DNA of 51,298 bases from an uncultured Porphyromonadaceae bacterium (GTDB taxonomy: Bacteria; Bacteroidota; Bacteroidia; Bacteroidales; Muribaculaceae): positions 1-51,298 of the forward strand of contig USMC01000017.1 in NCBI GenBank assembly GCA_900555715.1, written 5' to 3'. The notes beneath the pieces are model-generated. The model made no database searches. It saw only the letters and a program-made list of their open reading frames with translations, and was not told where the DNA came from. Below, piece after piece: positions 44,504 to 51,219 of the stretch; the first letter of the stretch is position 1; the number at the start of each line of letters is the position of its first letter. Position numbers and translations under genes: made by a program.

Positions 44504-44545
44504 TCACGAGAAATTTTAATGTATCATTCTTAAAATCTTTTACTT

Positions 44546-45670
44546 ATGGCAGGAATACCACAGATTAAGATTGTTTTCGACCGCCGCAAGAAGGCATCGG
44601 CCGTCAACCCCGGCACCGTTGAGATCGAGGTGTCGTACAACCGTGAGCGCGTCCGTCTCTCCACCGGCGTGGCTGTCCTCAAACAGCAGTGGAGCGGCAA
44701 GGAGGTAGTCAACCACCCTCAGGCCGACCACCTGAATGAACAGATACGCCGTGTCTATGACGGTATCCATGAGAAGATGTCGTCCATAGCCTCGACAAAG
44801 GGCGAATACGACCTGTCGCTTCTCAAAAAGGTCAAGAAAACGAAGTTGCAGGGTTCGTCTGCAAGTTTCCTCGACTGGCTGGAGGAACGTATCGACATGC
44901 GCCCTGTCACGGAGTCAACACGCAAGCAGCACAAGGTCATGCTCAACTGCCTGCGCGACTTCGGACTGATACGCTTCTTCAGCGACCTCACCCCCAAGAA
45001 CATCAGGTTATGGGACGATTTCATACGCAAGCGTGTGACAGCCCAGGCATCGGTTCATGGCTATCACAAACGCCTCAAGCCCTATATCGTGGAGGCGATA
45101 CAGTTTGAGAAGCTGGAATCCAACCCCTACGACGGCATGAGGATTTCCCGAGGAAAGTCGGAGGGTATAAAATTCCTTACTGAAGAGGAACGTGACCGTG
45201 TGGAAGCCCTCGAACTCTACGGCATGACGGAGAAAGTGCGCGATATGTTCATCTTCTCATGCTACACGGGGCTGGCATACTCCGACCTCGTGAAGATCAA
45301 GAAGTCGGATGTGTTCAGGCAGGGCGAGGACTACTGCATACGGGACAAGCGTATGAAAACCGGTATGCCCTATACGATTGTGCTGTTGCCTAAGGCGATA
45401 GCCATACTGAAAAAGTATAATTACGACCTCAATCTGATGAGCAACCAAAAATGTAACGACCAGCTGAAGATAATCGCCAACCTTGCCAAGCTGCACATCA
45501 ACCTGACAATGCACGTCGGCCGCCACACGTTTGCGACGTGGGCGTTGACAAAGGGCGTGGGTATCGAGACTGTGAGCAAGATGCTCGCCCATTCCAACGT
45601 GACAATGACCGAGAAATACGCCCAGGTGCTTCAGACGAGCGTCATACAAGGCTTCGGTAAACTCAAATAA
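44546..45670 (+). CDS. Tyrosine recombinase (integrase) of the Bacteroidetes element type
   Basis: 374 residues. N-terminal arm-DNA-binding region (PQIKIVFDRRKKASAVNPGTVEIEV, shown as key segment VFDRRKKAS), SAM-like core-binding domain (about 95-200: FLDWLEERIDMR...TESTRKQHKVMLNCLRDFGL) and catalytic domain. Catalytic residues seen: HVGR (His323, Arg326), His349 in LAHSNVT, and nucleophile Tyr358 in EKYAQV. The first catalytic Arg is replaced by Ala244 in YTGLAYSDL; such replacement is seen in other Bacteroidetes integrases (in IntDOT by Ser). It cuts and joins att sites to insert and excise the element. It lies 479 bp after the tRNA, same strand. Confidence 0.93.
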   Translation: MAGIPQIKIVFDRRKKASAVNPGTVEIEVSYNRERVRLSTGVAVLKQQWSGKEVVNHPQADHLNEQIRRVYDGIHEKMSSIASTKGEYDLSLLKKVKKTKLQGSSASFLDWLEERIDMRPVTESTRKQHKVMLNCLRDFGLIRFFSDLTPKNIRLWDDFIRKRVTAQASVHGYHKRLKPYIVEAIQFEKLESNPYDGMRISRGKSEGIKFLTEEERDRVEALELYGMTEKVRDMFIFSCYTGLAYSDLVKIKKSDVFRQGEDYCIRDKRMKTGMPYTIVLLPKAIAILKKYNYDLNLMSNQKCNDQLKIIANLAKLHINLTMHVGRHTFATWALTKGVGIETVSKMLAHSNVTMTEKYAQVLQTSVIQGFGKLK

Positions 45671-45696
45671 CATATACCGCAATATCAGAACAGCCG

Positions 45697-46161
45697 TCAC
45701 TTCTTCCGGGAGGTGGCGGCTTTCTCTTTTGCCGACAGTTCAGAGCGTAGCCGCTCAATCTCCTTTGCCTGTTCATCAATCCGTTTTTCCAGACGTTCAA
45801 GCCGGTTATTCATCGGCCCCATGAAGGCTGTCATGTTCTTTATTATCTCCGCCATGTCAGCAAGGATATACGAAAATCGGTCAAACTGCGGAGGCTCAGG
45901 ATCCGACTCCTGCTGCCGTGCAGCTGTCTCCTGTATCATACTTCCATTGCCGCTCCATATCCATTCAAAACTCAGGGGCGGATATATGCTGCAAAGGCTC
46001 TTGACAAAGCGTTCCGATACGTTGGATTTGCCGGTTATCACCTGCGACACGACGCTGGGATTGTAGCCCATCTTTTCCGCAATGGCACGGTTGGAGTTGA
46101 ACAGCCTGTTGTCTTTCAGCCATTCCATCGCCTGTCTCACTCTTTCTCTTATGCTGTCCAT
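45697..46161 (-). CDS. Putative XRE-type repressor with coiled-coil tail
   Basis: 154 residues from ATG 46161; a longer frame from 46236 would start inside the operator repeats and adds an unlikely Lys/Tyr-rich leader. N-terminal HTH (residues about 5-60: VRQAMEWLKDNRLFNSNRAIAEKMGYNPSVVSQVITGKSNV in motif terms: NRAIAEKMGYNPSVVSQVITGK), typical of phage/ICE repressors; middle linker with ESDPEPP; C-terminal coiled coil (NNRLERLEKRIDEQAKEIERLRSELSAKEK, key LERLEKRIDEQ) for dimerisation. Divergent from the HTH gene at 46372; probably holds the element quiet. Converges with the integrase gene (26 bp apart). Confidence 0.75.
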   Translation of the reverse strand: MDSIRERVRQAMEWLKDNRLFNSNRAIAEKMGYNPSVVSQVITGKSNVSERFVKSLCSIYPPLSFEWIWSGNGSMIQETAARQQESDPEPPQFDRFSYILADMAEIIKNMTAFMGPMNNRLERLEKRIDEQAKEIERLRSELSAKEKAATSRKK

Positions 46162-46192
46162 AAACTTGCGTTTATATTTTCTAATAAATTTG

Positions 46193-46270
46193 ATTAGGTA
46201 TTTCCAATAATAACACTTCAAACAATCATTTAGCACGATTAGTTTGTTAGTGTTATTGCAACTACCTAAT
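46193..46270. promoter_or_regulatory. Nested inverted repeats between the divergent regulators (operator candidate)
   Basis: Outer pair ATTAGGTA (46193-46200) with TACCTAAT (46263-46270); inner pair AATAACACT (46209-46217) with AGTGTTATT (46249-46257). Both pairs are exact and centred within 2 bp of each other (about 46232). Situated in the leader of the repressor, 32-110 bp upstream of its start codon. Likely binding sites for repressor or HTH protein, with loop formation possible. Confidence 0.7.
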
Positions 46271-46292
46271 TTAGATTAATTATTTCTAATTG

Positions 46293-46300
46293 CAAAGATA
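46293..46300 (-). promoter_or_regulatory. -7 element for the repressor
   Basis: CAAAGATA (TATCTTTG on the minus strand). The message would start near 46286 and have a leader of about 125 nt that contains both inverted-repeat pairs. No clear -33 element. On the plus strand no convincing -7 element is seen for the gene at 46372. Confidence 0.55.
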
Positions 46301-46371
46301 ATCATTTTTCTAAATATAGCTAATGGTTGCTAACAGAAAAAATGTCAAACAGCTTATAAACGGATACGACT

Positions 46372-46647
46372 ATGAGTGAAGACCGACGCATAACAATGAG
46401 GCTCACGAGGATTGAGAACACCCTTGAAGAGATAAAGCGGAACATCACCGCGCCAATGCCTCCTGACAGGAAGATAACCGTGCGTGAGGCAGCCGAGATC
46501 ATGCACTGTTCAGACCAGCGTGTACGCGACGCGATACATGACGGCTCCCTGAAAGCGGAGCGTAACGGACGGCGTTTTTTCCTCTCTCTTTACGATGTGA
46601 GGGCGCGTGCCGGATACGCAACACTTGAAAAAAAACGGCAGACCTGA
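46372..46647 (+). CDS. Excisionase/MerR-like helix-turn-helix protein
   Basis: 91 residues. A helical N-terminus (RLTRIENTLEEIKRNI), then ITVREAAEIMHCSDQRVRDAIHDGSLKAERNGRRFFLSLYDV, a standard DNA-binding domain of the excisionase (helix_turn_helix_17) family: helix, turn, then a basic strand after IHDGSLKA. Divergent from the repressor across the inverted-repeat region, suggesting a Cro/Xis or early-activator role. The family also includes plasmid/ICE regulators; the exact role is unknown. Confidence 0.78.
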   Translation: MSEDRRITMRLTRIENTLEEIKRNITAPMPPDRKITVREAAEIMHCSDQRVRDAIHDGSLKAERNGRRFFLSLYDVRARAGYATLEKKRQT

Positions 46648-46673
46648 TTCATTTAATCTTAAAGGACGAAATT

Positions 46674-46949
46674 ATGACTACACAACAGATCAAGGAGATT
46701 GATTCCAAGTGTCTTAACGACTATCTCGCCACGCTACCCCATACCGATCACCGTTTTTTCGTGACAGCGGTAGTGAGAGCCTGCGGAGAAGGCATCAAAC
46801 GCAAGACATTTTACAACTGGAAAGCCGGATGTTGCTGCATACCCTCCTTCTGCAAGAAAGAGATAGAGAGGATTGCCGGATGTGTGGTGTTCCCGAAGGA
46901 ACTCTATGTGACAGACCGCGATGTTGACACTTCATGTGGAAAAGCCTGA
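46674..46949 (+). CDS. Small unknown protein with a possible DNA-contact motif
   Basis: 91 residues, no family recognised. Contains ACGEGIKRKTFYNWKAGCCCIPSFCKKEIERIAG: KRKTFYNWKAG resembles the recognition helix end of regulators for phage genes (fYnWraG), and three consecutive Cys are unusual. 26 bp after the HTH gene and 53 bp before the initiator-like gene, same direction, so probably co-transcribed. Confidence 0.55.
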   Translation: MTTQQIKEIDSKCLNDYLATLPHTDHRFFVTAVVRACGEGIKRKTFYNWKAGCCCIPSFCKKEIERIAGCVVFPKELYVTDRDVDTSCGKA

Positions 46950-47002
46950 GGCTCACGCACCAACTCCCATATATATGTACCCCAAGAATATAAACAGCCG
47001 AA

Positions 47003-47800
47003 ATGAACCGTTCATGGATACCCGTAATGCACTATCTCCGCAACGTGGAATGGCTCTACTCCGAGAGCCGGATGGTACATCTCTGGCTGGAGATACTTTT
47101 CCGCGTGCAGAGAGCCAAAGGCACATACCCCATAAAAGGCACGACAATAGACATCCTGCCCGGTCAGTTCGTGGCCTCGACACGAAAACTGGCCGCCTCA
47201 ATCGGAGCGGACAAAGACACAGTAGGAAGATACATGAGGATTTTTGAAGCGCAGAAGTGGATACGGCGACTTGAAATAGGCAACGCGACATTATACACGG
47301 TACTTGTCATGGATCAGATACCCGGCTTTTCAATCATGGCTCCACAGGATACAGCGGCTATCGGGGCTTCTTCAGAAGCTCAATCCTCCACAAATGGGGA
47401 CACTTCTTCCGACACTGTTGGGGACACCTTTGGGGACATATATTATATAGATAATAATATAAATAAAAATTCTCTCTCCCCCGCGCGTGAGGGAGAAGTT
47501 TTTGAAATTTTTTCAAAGGATACGGCTTCGCTCGACGAAATAGCCGGAGCCTTGCACTGCGAAAGGAAAATACTTGAAGATATGCTGCCTGACTTTTTTC
47601 AGGAGTGCAGGATCAAGAAAAAGAACCATCCGACCGTGCAGGATTGCAAGGATCATTTTTTCAACTGGGCCCGCGCCCGATTAGAACGAGAACGGAACAA
47701 TGGCAAACCCCAAGAAAATAAACCCGGCGGAAGCCGTCAGGGAAATCAGAGAGGCCGCAGAACGCCGGTCAAACCGAACTGTGGACTTATCGAGGATTAG
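47003..47800 (+). CDS. Replication initiator-like protein with winged-helix N-terminus
   Basis: 265 residues. The N-terminal 110 residues (VMHYLRNVEWLYSESRMVHLWLEILFRVQ, key LVHLWLEIL-type helix; then DILPGQFVASTRKLAASIGADKDTVGRYMRIFEAQKWIRRLEIGNATLYTV) form the wHTH seen in phage replisome organisers and in Bacteroidetes ICE proteins. The middle (about 130-155) has a GDT repeat (NGDT, SSDT, VGDT, FGDI) coded by the iteron-like DNA at 47395-47442, then an Asp/Asn/Ile-rich piece coded by A/T-rich DNA. C-terminal: helical part (LDEIAGALHCERKILEDMLPDFFQECRIKKKNHP). Function as an origin-binding initiator is inferred from context and layout. Confidence 0.6.
   Translation: MNRSWIPVMHYLRNVEWLYSESRMVHLWLEILFRVQRAKGTYPIKGTTIDILPGQFVASTRKLAASIGADKDTVGRYMRIFEAQKWIRRLEIGNATLYTVLVMDQIPGFSIMAPQDTAAIGASSEAQSSTNGDTSSDTVGDTFGDIYYIDNNINKNSLSPAREGEVFEIFSKDTASLDEIAGALHCERKILEDMLPDFFQECRIKKKNHPTVQDCKDHFFNWARARLERERNNGKPQENKPGGSRQGNQRGRRTPVKPNCGLIED
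47395..47472. other. Candidate intragenic replication origin: 12-bp iterons plus A/T-rich tract
   Basis: TGGGGACA is exact at 47395-47402, 47419-47426 and 47431-47438, with a degenerate copy (TTCCGACA) at 47407-47414, so four units fall at exactly 12-bp spacing (47395, 47407, 47419, 47431). They are followed without gap by 47437-47471, 35 nt with only one G or C. This repeat-plus-unwinding-region layout inside the initiator gene recalls the lambda O gene origin. Replication activity is inference. Confidence 0.6.
47475..47503 (+). terminator. Terminator-like hairpin inside the initiator-like gene
   Basis: TCTCCC / GGGAGA, loop of 10 G/C-rich nt, followed after AG by TTTTT. It lies within coding DNA right after the A/T-rich tract. 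It may be chance, or may limit readthrough from the putative origin. Confidence 0.35.
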
Positions 47801-48407
47801 CGAATACAAGACGCTTTTCATGCAGTGTGCCGTTGCCGTCTGCCCGGGCTTCACAGTGAGGGAAGAAATGAAACCGGCATACAACGACATCGTTCACTGG
47901 GCGGTGATGGACTATGACGGCAACCTTGACCCGGACAAGGGGCTGCTTATCTGGGGCGACATCGGAACGGGCAAATCCACCATGCTGAAAATCATCAGGG
48001 AGTTTTGCTCCTTTGTGAGACCGCACATTGACGGCAACCGCTATTATTTCCGGATAGACAACGTGATTGATGTATGCGCCGCTTACGCAGATGAGTCAAT
48101 ATACGGAGGCTACCGGGGCATCAGGCAGTATATCGACAGCCCGAGGCAGGCGTTTGACGAACTTGGCAGCGAGACAGTGCCGACAGGAAGGTACGGCAAC
48201 TTCGAGAATGTTATGCAGTACATCTTCCAGTCACGCTACGACAACCGCTACCACCAGTTTACCCATGCCACCACCAACTTCACGATTGACCAGATACAGG
48301 ATGTCTATGGCGAGAGGATATACGACCGCTTCAAGGAGATGTTCAATTTCGTCGCCCTGCGAGGAAAGACATTCAGGATAAACACTCAAAAGAACATGGA
48401 AAAATGA
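47700..48407 (+). CDS. DnaC-like helicase loader ATPase
   Basis: 235 residues. Walker A GDIGTGKST (Lys92) after a GLLIWG strand, Walker B-like QAFDELG (about 150), and a following FTHATTNFTIDQIQDVYGERIYDRFKEMFN helix set as in DnaC/IstB-type AAA+ loaders, without IstB transposase context. Start at 47700 overlaps the initiator-like gene by 101 bp; a start at ATG 47820 (M41) would avoid the overlap and keep all motifs. The N-terminal 40 residues are lysine- and arginine-rich and may contact the helicase. Follows the initiator-like gene, as P follows O in lambda. ATGA overlap with the next gene. Confidence 0.78.
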   Translation: MANPKKINPAEAVREIREAAERRSNRTVDLSRISEYKTLFMQCAVAVCPGFTVREEMKPAYNDIVHWAVMDYDGNLDPDKGLLIWGDIGTGKSTMLKIIREFCSFVRPHIDGNRYYFRIDNVIDVCAAYADESIYGGYRGIRQYIDSPRQAFDELGSETVPTGRYGNFENVMQYIFQSRYDNRYHQFTHATTNFTIDQIQDVYGERIYDRFKEMFNFVALRGKTFRINTQKNMEK

Positions 48408-48646
48408 AAGACAACGTAAAACCCACACCCATAGACTGGGAACAGCGGAAATATGACCTTGCGGTCGCGCTGTATTATCACGACATACGGCTGTCGGATA
48501 TAGTCACGCCGGAGAACCGTCTTGCACGGTGGCCAGAACATATCAGCGTCTCCGCAGAAATGGCAGTGGAAGCCGCCGAAGTTTTCATAAACGAATACCG
48601 CCGGCACGCGGTGATGGAAAGTGGGGAGAAAAGCCATGCGCCCTGA
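48404..48646 (+). CDS. Small unknown protein of the replication module
   Basis: 80 residues (KPTPIDWEQRKYDLAVALYYHD...MAVEAAEVFINEYRRHA), acidic and helical, soluble. No family recognised. Begins inside the loader stop (ATGA) and overlaps the next gene's start by 11 bp, so a tight operon member. Confidence 0.65.
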   Translation: MKDNVKPTPIDWEQRKYDLAVALYYHDIRLSDIVTPENRLARWPEHISVSAEMAVEAAEVFINEYRRHAVMESGEKSHAP

Positions 48647-48869
48647 TTTTCAAAGGATAGTCCCCGATTTGCTGTATTCGGTGATGGCGGCAAGAAAACT
48701 GCTTGGCATAAGCCATACGACGATTTACGAATACATGAGGCAATCGCCCCCGGTACTCCCGTACCGCCGCTCGGAAAACGGCTGGCACAGGCTGATACTC
48801 GGAAGCGACATAATCTTCCTGCTCGACCACCCGCAGGTCAAGCGGGGAAGAAAACGGAAGAAACGGTAA
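48636..48869 (+). CDS. Small HTH protein
   Basis: 77 residues from ATG 48636; GTG 48621, five codons earlier in frame, is possible. AARKLLGISHTTIYEYMRQSPPVLPYRRSENGWHRLILGSDI is a MerR/excisionase-like DNA-binding fold, with a basic tail KRGRKRKKR. Overlaps the previous gene. Stop lies 9 bp from the convergent minus-strand gene at 48879. Confidence 0.7.
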   Translation: MRPDFQRIVPDLLYSVMAARKLLGISHTTIYEYMRQSPPVLPYRRSENGWHRLILGSDIIFLLDHPQVKRGRKRKKR

Positions 48870-48878
48870 ACGGCACCG

Positions 48879-49250
48879 TCAGTTCCAGAGATACCACGGT
48901 GAGGGGCGCGGAGCGGAGAAGGCTTCGGAGAGGTCGATGGCGAGTAGCCATGCCTGGGTGCGTATGCCGTCCATGTCGGAGAGTGTCTGCGCATAGCGGC
49001 TCTCTCCGGCACCCGAAATCCGGCACCACTGCCGCGCGAAGATGTCGGGTTGGAAAGCGTCGATGAACGACAGTATGTCGTCCACAAGCGAATCCGGTTT
49101 GCTATCGGTCATGTCGGCTGAGAAGCAGAACGGCACTCCGCTCTCGGTATTCCGCCGGAAATCGAAAGAGGTGATGTTGCCGTCTCTCACATTGGCGGTC
49201 ACGCTCCAGCCGCATTTTGCGGCAACTTGGATTATGGTTTGTAAAATCAT
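48879..49250 (-). CDS. Unknown protein of the right-hand small-gene cluster
   Basis: 123 residues: beta-rich start ILQTIIQVAAKCGWSVTANVRDGNITSFDFRR, then FCFSADMTDSKPDSLVDDILSFIDAFQPDIFARQW. No family recognised; the length and context suit the conserved hypothetical genes on Bacteroidetes mobile elements. Preceded by a 100-bp gap with three hairpins. Confidence 0.6.
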   Translation of the reverse strand: MILQTIIQVAAKCGWSVTANVRDGNITSFDFRRNTESGVPFCFSADMTDSKPDSLVDDILSFIDAFQPDIFARQWCRISGAGESRYAQTLSDMDGIRTQAWLLAIDLSEAFSAPRPSPWYLWN

Positions 49251-49350
49251 GTCAGTACACGTTTATGTCTGCCACGTCCGGCATGGAGGTGGCAGACCGA
49301 ATTTTTCGGTAATGTCAGCCGTGGAACGACACCACGGCTGACGTGTTCGG
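49251..49350. repeat. Three hairpins between small genes
   Basis: GTCTGCCAC / GTGGCAGAC (49267-49275 with 49289-49297, loop 13 nt); CCGAA / TTCGG just after it (49297-49309); and a perfect 11-bp stem GTCAGCCGTGG / CCACGGCTGAC (49314-49324 with 49332-49342, loop 7 nt). They lie in the leader of the gene starting at 49250, reading leftward. No T-run follows on the minus strand. Confidence 0.7.
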
Positions 49351-49713
49351 TCAATCATAGAGGCGGTTCAAGAAGTCTTGAAGCCTCTCATCGCTTATCT
49401 GCTCTATGGGACACGGGGTGAAATACGGCATTTGTATTACTCGGATAATGCCGAAGCCTTGTTTGCGGTAGTCAAGTTCGACATCGGCAAGTTCGTTGAG
49501 CGACACATAGCCGTATTCATCTTCGCCGAGTCCGACCACTATGCAGTAAAGGATTGTATCGTCTCCCTCTTTGCCTCCTTCAAGCACAAACCAACGGATA
49601 TTTCCGATAGTGAATATCGCCACGCACACTGCGTCTCTCGCCTTGCCGTCCTGCGAGTACAGAGGATAGTCCTTTATGGCTTCCTCAAATTTCGGTGTCA
49701 ACAGTCTGTTCAT
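49351..49713 (-). CDS. DUF2958 domain protein
   Basis: 120 residues: PLYSQDGKARDAVCVAIFTIGNIRWFVLEGGKEGDDTILYCIVVGLGEDEYGYVSLNELADVEL, with the DUF2958 pattern of a strand-rich body and GYVSLNEL (GYFSLxEL in relatives). DUF2958 proteins are frequent on conjugative or mobilisable elements and plasmids and have no known role. Start codon 2 bp after the small gene ending at 49716; co-transcribed with the genes upstream. Confidence 0.72.
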   Translation of the reverse strand: MNRLLTPKFEEAIKDYPLYSQDGKARDAVCVAIFTIGNIRWFVLEGGKEGDDTILYCIVVGLGEDEYGYVSLNELADVELDYRKQGFGIIRVIQMPYFTPCPIEQISDERLQDFLNRLYD

Positions 49714-49715
49714 AG

Positions 49716-49883
49716 TCAGTCAAATTCAATTTCATCTTCGTAAAGTTCAATCCTCGCGCCACTGCTTACCTCGATGATGAAGCGGTAGCCGCTCAGTCCT
49801 ACGATTGTGCCACGGTGGTAGCCTCGCCACGGTGTCAGCAACTCGCACTGGCGTCCGTATTCGGGAAAATCGGTGTCGTTCAT
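49716..49883 (-). CDS. Small unknown protein (55 residues)
   Basis: Starts MNDTDFPEYGRQCELL and ends ARIELYEDEIEFD; the middle TPWRGYHRGTIVGLSGYRFIIEVSSG looks like one SH3-like/KOW-type beta barrel. The start overlaps the stop of the gene at 49880-50200 (ATGA), and its stop lies 2 bp before the next start. The gene is too short for the usual length cut-off but the coupling on both sides supports it. Confidence 0.7.
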   Translation of the reverse strand: MNDTDFPEYGRQCELLTPWRGYHRGTIVGLSGYRFIIEVSSGARIELYEDEIEFD

Positions 49884-50200
49884 ACGCTTTTATCCTTTAG
49901 CCCCTTATATTCGGGGTCATAGATTTCATCGCCGTTCATCAGCGTGTCGTACATCATAGCTGCTCTACGTGCTGCCGTTTCGTTTCGCTCGTCATAATAG
50001 CCGGTTCGGTAGTTGACAGCGAGCTGACGGAAATATGCCACGCACACCTTGAAAGCCTGCGACTGCAAATAGCGGTGTATTGTGGCGAGTGCCTTTCCTG
50101 TGTTGGTTGCGGATTGCATTTTGCCGTTGACGAAGTTGTCAAACGCCACGACAAATTCCTTGTCGTTCTTGGATATTGCTATTCCGTTATAATCTTCCAT
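49880..50200 (-). CDS. Unknown small helical protein
   Basis: 106 residues: NGIAISKNDKEFVVAFDNFVNGKMQSATNTGKALATIHRYLQSQAFKVCVAYFRQLA (key VAFDNFVNGKM, ATIHRYLQSQAF). All-helical, soluble, no family recognised. Member of the same leftward operon as the DUF2958 gene (12 bp after the gene at 50213). Confidence 0.65.
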   Translation of the reverse strand: MEDYNGIAISKNDKEFVVAFDNFVNGKMQSATNTGKALATIHRYLQSQAFKVCVAYFRQLAVNYRTGYYDERNETAARRAAMMYDTLMNGDEIYDPEYKGLKDKSV

Positions 50201-50212
50201 AGTGTATTTGTT

Positions 50213-50407
50213 TTAGATTGTTGCCTTATTGTAGATTGAGGGTTCGGAGGTCACGTTGTAGATGTAGTTGCCACAGCGTACCAAAAGGCAGTCCTCGCCA
50301 TAATAGAGTTTTTTCATGCCCCTAATGGAGCCGGAGCGGTGGAAATTTGGGAACTGCCCGATATTGAGCCGTCTGCCCTCCGCTACTTTCATTCTTTTTA
50401 CTCGCAT
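50213..50407 (-). CDS. Small unknown basic protein
   Basis: 64 residues from ATG 50407, MRVKRMKVAEGRRLNIGQFP..., with LYYGEDCLLVRCGNYIYNV. A longer frame from 50518 adds 37 residues that look unlike protein (a hairpin GAAGCTC TTT GAGCTTC lies there), so I use the inner start. No family recognised. Head of the leftward small-gene operon. Confidence 0.6.
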   Translation of the reverse strand: MRVKRMKVAEGRRLNIGQFPNFHRSGSIRGMKKLYYGEDCLLVRCGNYIYNVTSEPSIYNKATI

Positions 50408-51211
50408 AGTCCTTTGATGTTTGAGCGTTTGAGTTAATTTTTTCCCTTTTGTTTGAAGCTCTTTGAGCTTCTCCGGCAGGGCTGGCCGTTTTTCGTGCAG
50501 TCCCACAACTGCGGCCAACAGGGAGAATAAGGCAAGTGTGTAGTCAGCGGCAAGCGAGGGATACCCATTTTTTCGGAATTGAGGGAGAAAAAATGCGGAG
50601 GCTCACGAGTGCGGACGCCGACCACAAGCACAGCGTCACTTGACGTTCCTCCCGGACGCAGTAACTTCGCACGCCAAAACGCCTGTCCCTGCCGAGGCTC
50701 AAAATCTTCAAGGGAAAGAACCGACCACCGTTGACCCTTGCCGTTTCAAAGTGTCAGCCTTGAAGCGGCCACAGTCATCGTTTGCAGACTGGTATTCCAA
50801 AGAGAGGCGACAACGCGAGAGTCGAGCGAAGGCTTGCCCTCGCTTTGCTCTGGCGTTGTAGCCGTTTCCGGCTGGAGCCGGACATTATATCCAATATCAG
50901 AACTGCCCGAAGCTGAATCGGTGTGCAGCACGGAATCAGTCGGACAACCGGTAAACAGCACAAGGCGATGTGTTGTGTCTGTGGATCCGCGGACCACTGA
51001 CACGGCTTATTGCCTGAATCATCACATCATCTGTGAGCAAGCGGTGGTGATAAGGTTGTGTGAGGCAATACGCCCCGCGCACTGCCTCACGCTCCTGTCG
51101 CCACGGCTTGCAAACCACTCGGCACCCATAGACGCCCGTAAAACGCACATTTATCAAATGCAAAGTGAATTATTTATAGGTTATAATAGCCTTAATCCCA
51201 AATATTATGAT
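50408..51211. other. About 0.8 kb without a convincing gene
   Basis: Open frames here overlap each other on both strands and show no family features. There is a small hairpin GAAGCTC / GAGCTTC at 50455-50471. The stretch precedes a promoter at 51212 and may hold regulatory RNA or a transfer or attachment region, which I cannot show. Confidence 0.5.
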
Positions 51212-51219
51212 TAACTTTG
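51212..51219 (+). promoter_or_regulatory. -7 element near the right edge
   Basis: TAACTTTG on the plus strand, a perfect TAnnTTTG; transcription would start near 51226 and run out of the window. No gene start is visible before the end at 51298. Confidence 0.5.

Noticed and set aside
44217..44533. Short open frames between tRNA-Lys and the integrase on either strand
   Set aside because: Both are made of the GTACCACA repeats read as codons (MWYTKK, MYHKK) and lack family features.
47700..48407. Loader ATPase as an IstB transposition protein of an IS21-type element
   Set aside because: No IstA-type transposase or terminal inverted repeats nearby; the initiator-like neighbour supports DnaC function.
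50980..51000. GTGGATCCGCGGACC as a copy of the tRNA-Lys 3' end (attR)
   Set aside because: Only short, scattered identity to the tRNA end; not a direct repeat.
50738..51214. 158-codon plus-strand frame near the right end
   Set aside because: No domain, opposed by equally long minus frames, and ending across a promoter element; not convincing as a gene.
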